From NCBI GenBank assembly GCA_023134955.1, contig JAGLUC010000086.1, positions 1-6,269 on the forward strand: a DNA stretch of 6,269 bases. The letters are read 5' to 3'. Below, piece by piece: positions 1 to 4,332 of this stretch. The first letter of the stretch is position 1, and every line of letters starts with the position of its first letter. Source of the stretch: Methylococcales bacterium (GTDB lineage: Bacteria; Pseudomonadota; Gammaproteobacteria; Methylococcales; Methylomonadaceae). The notes below the pieces were generated by a model that saw only the letters and a list, made by a program, of their open reading frames with translations, was not told where the DNA came from and ran no database searches. Both the position numbers and the translations under genes were made by a program.

Positions 1-34
1 TGTCATATAGCACAATTCTTAATGCGATATGACA
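1..34. promoter_or_regulatory. Near-palindromic operator-like site upstream of the sigma-54 promoter
   Basis: The arms TGTCATATAGC (1-11) and GCGATATGACA (24-34) are inverted repeats with one mismatch and a 12-base centre. The site lies about 70-100 bases upstream of the -24 element, the usual place for a dimeric enhancer-binding protein that activates sigma-54 RNA polymerase. The outer TGTC/GACA ends, and GTGTC read on the minus strand at 31-35, resemble the C/G-TGTC cores described for PilR upstream of Pseudomonas pilA. The symmetry is seen directly. Identity of the binding protein is inference, and the site may extend left of the window. Confidence 0.45.
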
Positions 35-100
35 CACTTTAATAACGCCCTTAAAAACGCAATTTTAATATCGTATATATAAATCAGTACCTTAAAAAAC

Positions 101-116
101 TGGCATGGGGCTTGCT
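101..116 (+). promoter_or_regulatory. Sigma-54 (RpoN) -24/-12 promoter of the pilin gene
   Basis: TGGCATGGGGCTTGCT fits the sigma-54 consensus TGGCAC-N5-TTGCA/T closely. The invariant GG (102-103) and GC (114-115) are separated by exactly 10 bases. This places the transcript start at about 127, leaving a leader of about 180 nt before the pilin start codon. RpoN control through a PilS/PilR two-component system is established for pilin genes of several gammaproteobacteria, and a near-palindrome that could bind the activator lies upstream at 1-34. Confidence 0.8.
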
Positions 117-172
117 ATATTGGAAATGATCTAGCAAGTTAGTTCGATTCTAAAAAGGATAAAAAAAGAAGC

Positions 173-247
173 ATGATGCTGCAATTAGGAAATATCGAAC
201 ATGGGGGAAGGGCTTCCCCTCCACTGCCAAATGCTCTGACCAGCTAA
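173..247 (+). CDS. Possible 24-codon upstream leader ORF
   Basis: ATG at 173 opens a 24-codon frame (MMLQLGNIEHGGRASPPL then PNALTS) that stops with TAA at 245-247. The purine-rich AAGAAG just upstream (166-171) could act as a weak ribosome binding site, although it is very close to the ATG. The stop overlaps the next ATG as TAATG at 245-249, which opens a nine-codon frame ending at 276. Such an arrangement can couple translation or protect the leader. The frame also contains the 204-219 hairpin. There is no homology evidence, and a frame this short can arise by chance. Confidence 0.2.
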   Translation: MMLQLGNIEHGGRASPPLPNALTS

Positions 248-294
248 TGACAGTGACTCCGTTAGTGTGTACTTAACCTTAACTAACGAAAACC

Positions 295-300
295 GGGAGA
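295..300 (+). promoter_or_regulatory. Shine-Dalgarno site that fixes the pilin start at 309
   Basis: GGGAGA lies 8 bases upstream of the ATG at 309. The longer alternative, GTG at 267, has no comparable site and would put 14 extra polar residues ahead of the prepilin leader, making it atypical. The ATG at 309 gives the short basic leader expected of a type IV prepilin. Confidence 0.75.
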
Positions 301-308
301 AACCCTAC

Positions 309-1217
309 ATGAAACATTATACAAAAAAAGCTCGCCAAGCGGGTATGACTTTAATTGAATTAACCGTTGTGCTATTAGTATTAATCGGTCTGGCTGGATT
401 GATGATTCCTTATGTGTCTGGATTTGTTTCTAAGACGCATGATTCTACGGGTTCTAGCAATGCTGCTCGTGCCAATCAATCTATCTTGCAATATGAAGCT
501 CAGTTTTTTAAAGCACCTAACAATCTGGAGTCATTAATTAATGGCGTAGCTGGTACTGTTGCTGCAACTGATACTGTTTGTACCACAGCATTAGCAACTA
601 ATATCTATTGTAAAATGATGGCTACAGGTTTTTATACACCACTTACTCTTACTGCAGATCATGTCGCATCATTAAATGCTGCAAGTATAACTCAAGTATT
701 AGATAACAACCCTGATACGACAGATGCAACATTTCAATCTGTAAATACTGCACCAAGAACATTTATTGCAACTGAATTTCTTGCTGGTGTTTCCGCCACT
801 CCTAGTGCAGGTATTACCACTGTTGCTGATCATTTAGTTGAAGCATTTGGTGGACAGCAATCTGATTACGATAACACTGACGGTACTGTTGATGGTGTTG
901 ATGGTTGTTTTGATTATGTTGCTTTTGGTATTGGTGATGCAAATTCAATGATTGGCCGCACTATGCAAAGCGCACCTATTCATTTTGCAAATACTGCTGA
1001 TATGGGCGCAACTAATAAATACAACCGTTTTGTTGCAGTTTATAAAGTTGATGCAAGTAACGTTGCACCTTGTAGTGGCGCAGGAACAATGATGAGAGAA
1101 AAAGCCAAATTCATTGGTGTTGCAATGTCTATGGCTAGTATGTCAGGTCATCTTTGGGGTGTTGGTGCAAGTACAGCTCATGCTTGGAGTAACCTAGCTG
1201 CTGAAAATAACAATTAA
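309..1217 (+). CDS. Large type IV prepilin / pseudopilin-like protein (302 aa)
   Basis: This is a secreted filament subunit of the T4P/T2SS superfamily. The N-terminus is a 12-residue basic leader (MKHYTKKARQAG) followed by MTLIELTVVLLVLIGLAG. That gives the prepilin peptidase site G12|M13, Glu at mature position 5 (E17) and Pro at mature position 22 (P34) ending the hydrophobic assembly and membrane helix. After the helix comes an Asn/Ala/Gln-rich alpha-1 continuation (about residues 42-68) and then a Pro-Asn-Asn-Leu turn reminiscent of GspG-type subunits. The globular part is Ala/Thr/Asp-rich with four cysteines (C91, C101, C200, C255), which could form disulfides. At 302 aa it is about twice the length of a typical major pilin or GspG, closer to GspK-sized or modified major pilins. 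A sigma-54 promoter upstream suggests strong, regulated expression. Whether it is a major pilin, a minor pilin or a T2SS-like pseudopilin cannot be settled from sequence. Confidence 0.9.
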   Translation: MKHYTKKARQAGMTLIELTVVLLVLIGLAGLMIPYVSGFVSKTHDSTGSSNAARANQSILQYEAQFFKAPNNLESLINGVAGTVAATDTVCTTALATNIYCKMMATGFYTPLTLTADHVASLNAASITQVLDNNPDTTDATFQSVNTAPRTFIATEFLAGVSATPSAGITTVADHLVEAFGGQQSDYDNTDGTVDGVDGCFDYVAFGIGDANSMIGRTMQSAPIHFANTADMGATNKYNRFVAVYKVDASNVAPCSGAGTMMREKAKFIGVAMSMASMSGHLWGVGASTAHAWSNLAAENNN

Positions 1218-1228
1218 TACTTAAACAC

Positions 1229-1316
1229 GTAGCCCGTATGAAACGATAGTGTATACGGGGGTTGGGGCTACCTACCTCCATCCCCCTGTATTTCGCTATC
1301 GCTACATACAGGCTAC
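1229..1316. repeat. 88-bp imperfect palindrome, REP/MITE-like (copy A)
   Basis: GTAGCCCGTATG (1229-1240) pairs with CATACAGGCTAC (1305-1316) with one mismatch. CGATAG (1244-1249) pairs with CTATCG (1296-1301), and ATACGGGGG pairs imperfectly with CCCCCTGTAT near the tip. Palindromes beginning GTAGCCCG and ending GGGCTAC-like are common intergenic repeats in proteobacteria (general knowledge; I did not search). It begins 11 bases after the pilin stop codon, so the RNA form could protect the pilin mRNA 3' end. No T-run follows it, so it is not a classic intrinsic terminator. Confidence 0.7.
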
Positions 1317-1361
1317 ATTGAAATTATTTGAACAAGGCGGTGTTATTCAACCGCCATCTTA

Positions 1362-1406
1362 ATAACCGAACCACAAATTCCCTCTCTTCATTTGTGGTTC
1401 GATTAT
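1362..1406. repeat. Strong hairpin module, copy A
   Basis: CGAACCACAAAT (1367-1378) and ATTTGTGGTTCG (1390-1401) form a perfect 12-bp stem around the 11-base loop TCCCTCTCTTC. After one C/A mismatch (1366/1402) four more pairs form (1362-1365 with 1403-1406). The loop is identical in copy B although the stem has changed, which suggests that both the stem structure and the loop sequence matter. Confidence 0.7.
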
Positions 1407-1468
1407 GTTTAACAAGGATTGTGAAGACGGGCACTAATTCCATCATTATTGTATTGATGGATGACCGC

Positions 1469-1664
1469 TTTAAAGCCCTCCCTTGATGGGGAGGGTTGGG
1501 TGCATGGATGCAGAAGGTAGAGCAACGCATGGAGCAGTTGCTAAATTAATTCTTTATTCTTTTCTTTACATCTCTTAAAAACAAAGAGAATAAAAGAAAA
1601 TTGAACAAGAGAATTGTTTTACTTTCTCCTCACCCAACCCTCCCCATCAAGAGAGGGCTTTAAA
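1469..1664. repeat. Inverted-repeat-bounded unit with 32-bp ends (copy A)
   Basis: The left end (1469-1500, starting TTTAAAGCCCTCCC) is the reverse complement of the right end (1633-1664, ending GAGAGGGCTTTAAA) at 31 of 32 positions. Each end is itself a small hairpin of the type CCCTC-loop-GAGGG. The roughly 130-bp interior holds the small TCTCTT/AAGAGA hairpin near 1570-1590 and an inserted segment at 1501-1538. There is no reading frame inside, so it looks like a MITE or paired REP-type structure rather than an insertion sequence. Confidence 0.75.
1501..1538 (-). repeat. Small nested element, copy 1 (minus orientation)
   Basis: Read on the minus strand it runs from TGCTCCATGCGTTGCTCTAC to CTGCATCCATGCA. 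A similar segment on the plus strand occurs at 2081-2133. Here it replaces the TGGGGAGAGATTA-type sequence that follows GGGTTGGG in the sister copy (about 1957-1970). Its right boundary is uncertain (1536-1545). It is apparently a separate short repeat that landed inside the larger one. Confidence 0.55.
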
Positions 1665-1696
1665 AGACAGGGAATTTTGTTATAGATATACAGCAA

Positions 1697-1787
1697 GTAG
1701 CCCGTATGAAACGATAGTGTAATACGGGGGGTGGCAATAACTACCTACCCCCACCCCCGGATTTCGCTATCGCTACATACAGGCTAC
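1697..1787. repeat. Imperfect palindrome, REP/MITE-like (copy B)
   Basis: GTAGCCCGTATG (1697-1708) faces CATACAGGCTAC (1776-1787), and CGATAG faces CTATCG as in copy A. The central loop differs from copy A (GGCAATAACTACCTACC region), while the arms are preserved, as expected for a palindromic mobile or structural repeat. Confidence 0.7.
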
Positions 1788-1832
1788 ATTGAAATTATTT
1801 GAACAAGGCGGTATTGTTCAACCGCCATCTTA

Positions 1833-1877
1833 ATAACCGAACCATAAACTCCCTCTCTTCGTTTGTGGTTCGATTAT
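1833..1877. repeat. Strong hairpin module, copy B
   Basis: CGAACCATAAAC (1838-1849) pairs with GTTTGTGGTTCG (1861-1872) around the same 11-base loop as copy A. Compared with copy A, the loop-closing pair changed from T-A to C-G by two substitutions, and one C-G pair became T/G, which still pairs as G-U in RNA. The outer four pairs and the C/A mismatch are unchanged. Confidence 0.7.
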
Positions 1878-2050
1878 GTCTAACAAGGATTGTGAAGACT
1901 GGCTACCCACAAGGTAACTAGTCTCTTTAAAGCCTTCTCCTGATGGGGAGGGTTGGGTGGGGAGAGATTAAAATAAAGTTTTTATTCCTTTTTAACATCT
2001 CTTAAAAACAAAGAGAATAAAGAAATTTGAACAAGAGAATTGATTTGTTT

Positions 2051-2070
2051 TCTCCTCTCCTCTCCTCTCC
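2051..2070. repeat. Short tandem repeat (TCTCC)x4
   Basis: Four perfect copies of the five-base unit TCTCC occur where copy A has a single one (about 1624-1628). This is consistent with slippage after the larger duplication. No function is apparent. Confidence 0.85.
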
Positions 2071-2080
2071 CAAACCCTCT

Positions 2081-2133
2081 CGGCAAATGCTCCTGCATTG
2101 CTCTACTTACCTACATCCATGTAGGCATCCAGC
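2081..2133 (+). repeat. Small nested element, copy 2 (plus orientation)
   Basis: A 53-bp segment containing TGCTCCTGCATTGCTCTAC and CATCCATGTAGGCATCC interrupts the loop of the right palindrome of copy B. It matches the minus strand of 1501-1538 over most of its length with a few substitutions and small gaps. It therefore has the opposite orientation and a different insertion point from its relative in copy A. Confidence 0.55.
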
Positions 2134-2176
2134 AGGAGAGGGCTTTAAAAGACAGGGAATTTTATTATGGATAAAC

Positions 2177-2203
2177 AGAAACAGGACAAGGATGCCTGTT
2201 TCT
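2177..2203. repeat. Perfect 9-bp hairpin after copy B
   Basis: AGAAACAGG (2177-2185) and CCTGTTTCT (2195-2203) form a perfect 9-bp stem with a nine-base loop. A T-run occurs only further on (2219-2225), so a terminator role is uncertain. It may be a degenerate terminator or part of another palindromic repeat. Confidence 0.55.
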
Positions 2204-2204
2204 T

Positions 2205-2257
2205 CTATTGCAGTAGGCTTTTTTTAAATTTAGATTTAACAGAGTTTTCTGCAATAG
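2205..2257. repeat. 9-bp inverted repeat in the promoter-like spacer
   Basis: CTATTGCAG (2205-2213) and CTGCAATAG (2249-2257) are perfect inverted repeats around 35 AT-rich bases. They lie just upstream of the terminator at 2280 and could form a large-loop hairpin or an operator pair. No convincing -35/-10 pair was found in between; TTGCAG (2208) with TAGATT (2231) is a poor match. Confidence 0.4.
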
Positions 2258-2279
2258 CTTTTTATTACACCCACACCTC

Positions 2280-2304
2280 GCCCTCACTTTGAGGGCTTTT
2301 TTTT
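2280..2304 (+). terminator. Intrinsic terminator directly before the GspL-like gene
   Basis: GCCCTCA (2280-2286) pairs perfectly with TGAGGGC (2290-2296) around a three-base CTT loop, and eight T residues (2297-2304) follow at once. This is a textbook Rho-independent terminator on the + strand. It would stop transcripts entering from the pilin gene and repeats. It lies only 12 bases before the ATG at 2317, leaving no room for a promoter and little for a ribosome binding site, so it may act as an attenuator of the downstream operon. Confidence 0.8.
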
Positions 2305-2316
2305 AAAGTTATTTTT

Positions 2317-3696
2317 ATGCAATTACCCAGCTTTACCAAACGTCCACCTCATACCCTGTTATACATTACAGAAGATAAAACTTTTCGTATTGATACAGAT
2401 CGTAAAGGTATTATGTATGGTGAGGTGCAAGTACTTGATATTAGTTGCGAGTCTAGCAATGGCTTACCTACGACTATTGACAGTATTATCAGCCAATCTC
2501 CTATTATGGGGAAAAAAGTCTGGATTCTTTATAAGCAATTAAATACTTACCAGCTTACTTTACCAGCCGTTCAAGTGGCAGGGGTTGAAGATGATATTTT
2601 GCAACAGGCATTACAATTTGAATATGAGGCGTTAACAGGCAATACCTTAACTAACAGTCAACTGGCTTATCATTTTTTAGGTACAACTGATGAAATGAGC
2701 AGTTACTGGATTAATATTATTGCTACTGAAACCTTAGATGCTATAAAGACAAAACTCAAAAAAGCCCGTTGTACATTAGGTGATTTAATTCACTCTGGTG
2801 GTTTCCCTGGCCTTTTGTCAGCTACGGATGATTCCAGTTGGCTACGAGTTGAATGCTGGTCTAATGCTGTTTTTGCTATAGCGAAAACGCCTGAACAAGG
2901 CTTGTCTTTACAAATTTTCTCTGCTGAAAAAGATTCTGACTGGCAACAACAAGTTGAGCAATGGATGCTGGATATTGGCTCGGCTGATAAATCAGAAGCA
3001 GTGATGAATCAGGATTATGAATATCTCCCCGATACTGATGAGAGTTTTCATTTAACTCTGGATGGGGCACTGGTTTTTTGGCTGGGGCAATGGGCGCAGT
3101 ATTTAATTACCGAAAAACAACCCAATATTCCGCTATTAAATAAAAAAGCCAGCATCAATATGGAGCTGGTTTACATTATTGGTGGGGGTGTTATCGCTGC
3201 TTTTTTATGTGCTAGTCATGCTTTATGGCTGATTTATCAAACCAATGAATATATTTATCAAACCGAACAATTAACAAAAACGGAAAAAGATTTAAAAGGT
3301 TATCGTGACGGTATTAATAAAAGTCGCGATAAGCTTTCTACTTTGCAAAAACAGGTTGATACCTTGGGTGGCAATATTAATGTTATCCCGTCTGCTATAA
3401 AAGGCTTGCAACAACGCCCTGCTGAATTATTAAAGCATTTATCTTTAGCTAGTCCAGAAGATGTGGTGATTGAAGAGGTAAAAACAGTGGGGGCTCAAAT
3501 CATTGTTTCAGGCGTTACTTTAGAGGCAAATTTAAGCAATATTTTAGCAGGCAAGATTGAAGCTCCAATGCTTAAAGTCGGCTGGAAAGTCACCCCACCC
3601 ACAAAAAAACAAATGTCTCTTTTTAGTAATGGGGGGCCGTGGAGCTTTGAAATGATTATTGAAGATTTAGGCTTGCAGGGGTTTGTTAAGGAGTGA
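2317..3696 (+). CDS. GspL/MshI-like assembly protein (PilM-like plus PilN-like regions)
   Basis: This is the inner-membrane platform protein that couples the assembly ATPase to periplasmic components. The 459-residue protein has a cytoplasmic N-terminal region of about 270 residues with the actin-like GspL/PilM pattern (LLYITEDKTFRID start; QALQFEYEALTG segment). One membrane helix follows (about 284-306), then a coiled coil (about 308-352, rich in Glu, Lys and Gln), then a periplasmic PilN/GspL-like ferredoxin-type domain ending in PWSFEMIIEDLG. PilM and PilN are separate in canonical T4P systems, whereas T2SS GspL and MSHA MshI join them as here. The next two genes are GspM/PilO-like and GspE-like, which fits. 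The ATG at 2317 has no good Shine-Dalgarno site and follows a terminator by 12 bases; an alternative ATG at 2413 (AAAGG nearby) would remove residues that look like the conserved beginning, so the longer form is preferred. Exact T2SS versus MSHA/T4P assignment is open. Confidence 0.78.
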   Translation: MQLPSFTKRPPHTLLYITEDKTFRIDTDRKGIMYGEVQVLDISCESSNGLPTTIDSIISQSPIMGKKVWILYKQLNTYQLTLPAVQVAGVEDDILQQALQFEYEALTGNTLTNSQLAYHFLGTTDEMSSYWINIIATETLDAIKTKLKKARCTLGDLIHSGGFPGLLSATDDSSWLRVECWSNAVFAIAKTPEQGLSLQIFSAEKDSDWQQQVEQWMLDIGSADKSEAVMNQDYEYLPDTDESFHLTLDGALVFWLGQWAQYLITEKQPNIPLLNKKASINMELVYIIGGGVIAAFLCASHALWLIYQTNEYIYQTEQLTKTEKDLKGYRDGINKSRDKLSTLQKQVDTLGGNINVIPSAIKGLQQRPAELLKHLSLASPEDVVIEEVKTVGAQIIVSGVTLEANLSNILAGKIEAPMLKVGWKVTPPTKKQMSLFSNGGPWSFEMIIEDLGLQGFVKE

Positions 3697-3698
3697 AC

Positions 3699-4325
3699 AT
3701 GACCCCAGAAGAACAAAAAAGAAATCGCTTGTTAGCCCGTATTTTGCCAGGTATGGCAATTACTGTGATCTATTTTATTTTTATCAGTGGCATATTGTCA
3801 GAAAAAATGACCAAAGCCGAGGATGCTTATACTAATCTGATGCGTAAAGGTATTTCTCCAGCATCAGTCCCTAGCGTCATTAAGCAACAAGATCAGACTC
3901 GTACACAAATTAGCACATTAGAAAAGCAACATGCTGAATTTAAACAGAAATTAAAAGAGTTGGCTGGTTTTTTATCAAACACTACGCCTTCCAATGAGTC
4001 TTCAACTTTATTGTCCAGTATTTTATTAACTCATCATATTAGGGTTAAAAATGAGCAACGAGAAGTATTTTTAGAGGCTAATTTAAGCCCAGCTTTAAAA
4101 GAGGTTTGGCAATGGCTTAAACCTGAGTCTAAAGAGGGTAAAACAACTGATATTTTTGTACAGCATTTATCTTTAACGGCTAGTTATCAAAATATGTATT
4201 TAGCTTTAGCGACTATTGCTCAGGGGGAGTTAAAAGCCATACCCGTTTCTTTTACTATGTCAGAAAGCAATGAGGCAAGTGCCATTAGTGAAGATTTAGA
4301 TTGGGAGTTGTTGTTATGGATGTAA
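3699..4325 (+). CDS. GspM/PilO-like platform protein (208 aa)
   Basis: This bitopic inner-membrane protein is predicted to pair with the periplasmic part of the preceding GspL-like protein. It has a short basic cytoplasmic tail (about residues 1-14), one membrane helix (about 15-33), a coiled coil (about 58-92, rich in Gln, Glu and Lys) and a C-terminal domain of about 110 residues, the standard PilO/GspM layout. Sequence in this family is weakly conserved, so the call rests mainly on topology, size and position. AAGGAG (3688-3693) sits 5 bases before ATG 3699. A GTG at 3693 overlaps the upstream stop and would add two residues, but ATG with this spacing is the better start. The ribosome binding site lies within the end of the previous gene, indicating tight translational coupling. 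Confidence 0.72.
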   Translation: MTPEEQKRNRLLARILPGMAITVIYFIFISGILSEKMTKAEDAYTNLMRKGISPASVPSVIKQQDQTRTQISTLEKQHAEFKQKLKELAGFLSNTTPSNESSTLLSSILLTHHIRVKNEQREVFLEANLSPALKEVWQWLKPESKEGKTTDIFVQHLSLTASYQNMYLALATIAQGELKAIPVSFTMSESNEASAISEDLDWELLLWM

Positions 4326-4332
4326 AAAACTG

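Larger units (their letters stand above)
127..308 (+). promoter_or_regulatory. Long structured 5' leader of the pilin mRNA
   Basis: Two hairpins are visible. One has stem GGGGAA/TTCCCC (204-209 with 214-219) and a four-base loop. The other has a perfect 7-bp stem CGTTAGT/ACTAACG (260-266 with 282-288) and ends 6 bases before the ribosome binding site. The leader also contains two overlapping tiny frames (173-247, 247-276). No known riboswitch core was recognised; in particular the conserved core of the c-di-GMP-I (GEMM) aptamer is absent. The leader may affect mRNA stability or translation of an abundant product, but this is inference. Confidence 0.45.
1229..1693. repeat. Modular tandem repeat, copy A
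   Basis: This is the first of two adjacent copies of a composite repeat; the offset to copy B is 468-471 bases in the left half. In order it contains an imperfect 88-bp palindrome (1229-1316), a hairpin with stem GGCGGT/ACCGCC (1336-1355), a long hairpin (1362-1406), a copy-specific hairpin CCATCA/TGATGG (1440-1460), and an inverted-repeat unit (1469-1664). The tail GACAGGGAATTTTGTTATAG is also present, slightly changed, in copy B. From 1317 to 1428 the match to 1788-1899 has no gaps and only six differences, all transitions. No coding potential is evident. The element resembles a composite of REP/MITE-like palindromes, but its name and origin are unknown to me. Confidence 0.85.
1926..2149. 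repeat. Inverted-repeat-bounded unit with an interrupted right end (copy B)
   Basis: The left end TTTAAAGCCTTCTCC...GGGGAGGGTTGGG (1926-1957) corresponds to 1469-1500 in copy A. The right end is split: CCCAAACCCTCT (2069-2080) and AGGAGAGGGCTTTAAA (2134-2149) are separated by a 53-bp insertion sitting at the hairpin loop. The interior carries the same TCTCTT/AAGAGA hairpin as copy A (about 1998-2018). Confidence 0.7.
1697..2178. repeat. Modular tandem repeat, copy B
   Basis: This second copy has the same module order as copy A: palindrome 1697-1787, GGCGGT/ACCGCC hairpin 1807-1826, long hairpin 1833-1877, a different copy-specific hairpin (1897-1907 with 1913-1923), then an inverted-repeat unit 1926-2149 and the tail ending near 2178. 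Only three bases separate it from the end of copy A. It differs from copy A by an insertion in the right palindrome (2081-2133), expansion of TCTCC (2051-2070) and absence of the insertion seen at 1501-1538. The tandem arrangement points to duplication of the whole composite, followed by separate changes. Confidence 0.85.

Noticed and set aside
267..308. Longer pilin start at GTG 267
   Set aside because: It would put 14 additional polar residues before the prepilin leader and lies within a hairpin; ATG 309 has GGGAGA at good spacing.
127..308. c-di-GMP or other riboswitch in the pilin leader
   Set aside because: Suggested by the pilin context, but the conserved aptamer core of the GEMM class is not present and no other known aptamer was recognised.
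1336..1430. Integron attC-like site in the repeat hairpins
   Set aside because: TAACAAGG-like words are present, but no paired RYYYAAC/GTTRRRY ends flank the hairpin and there are no cassette genes.
1324..1530. Minus-strand reading frame of 68 codons
   Set aside because: It lies across the palindromic repeat modules, has no convincing ribosome binding site, and its sequence is explained by hairpins; the frame is not kept in copy B.
1229..2178. CRISPR array
   Set aside because: Only two long copies exist, and they are composites of palindromes; there are no short regular repeats with unique spacers and no cas genes.
2027..2227. Plus-strand reading frame of 66 codons
   Set aside because: It runs through the TCTCC repeat, the nested insertion and a hairpin; the translated sequence is low-complexity and not preserved in copy A.
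2876..3070. Minus-strand frame inside the GspL-like gene
   Set aside because: Antisense shadow of a well-supported gene, with no start signals.
3693..3698. GTG 3693 as start of the GspM-like gene
   Set aside because: It overlaps the Shine-Dalgarno sequence itself and the upstream stop; ATG 3699 has AAGGAG five bases away.
3495..3716. Minus-strand frame across the GspL-like/GspM-like junction
   Set aside because: Antisense shadow; the plus-strand genes with a good ribosome binding site explain this stretch.
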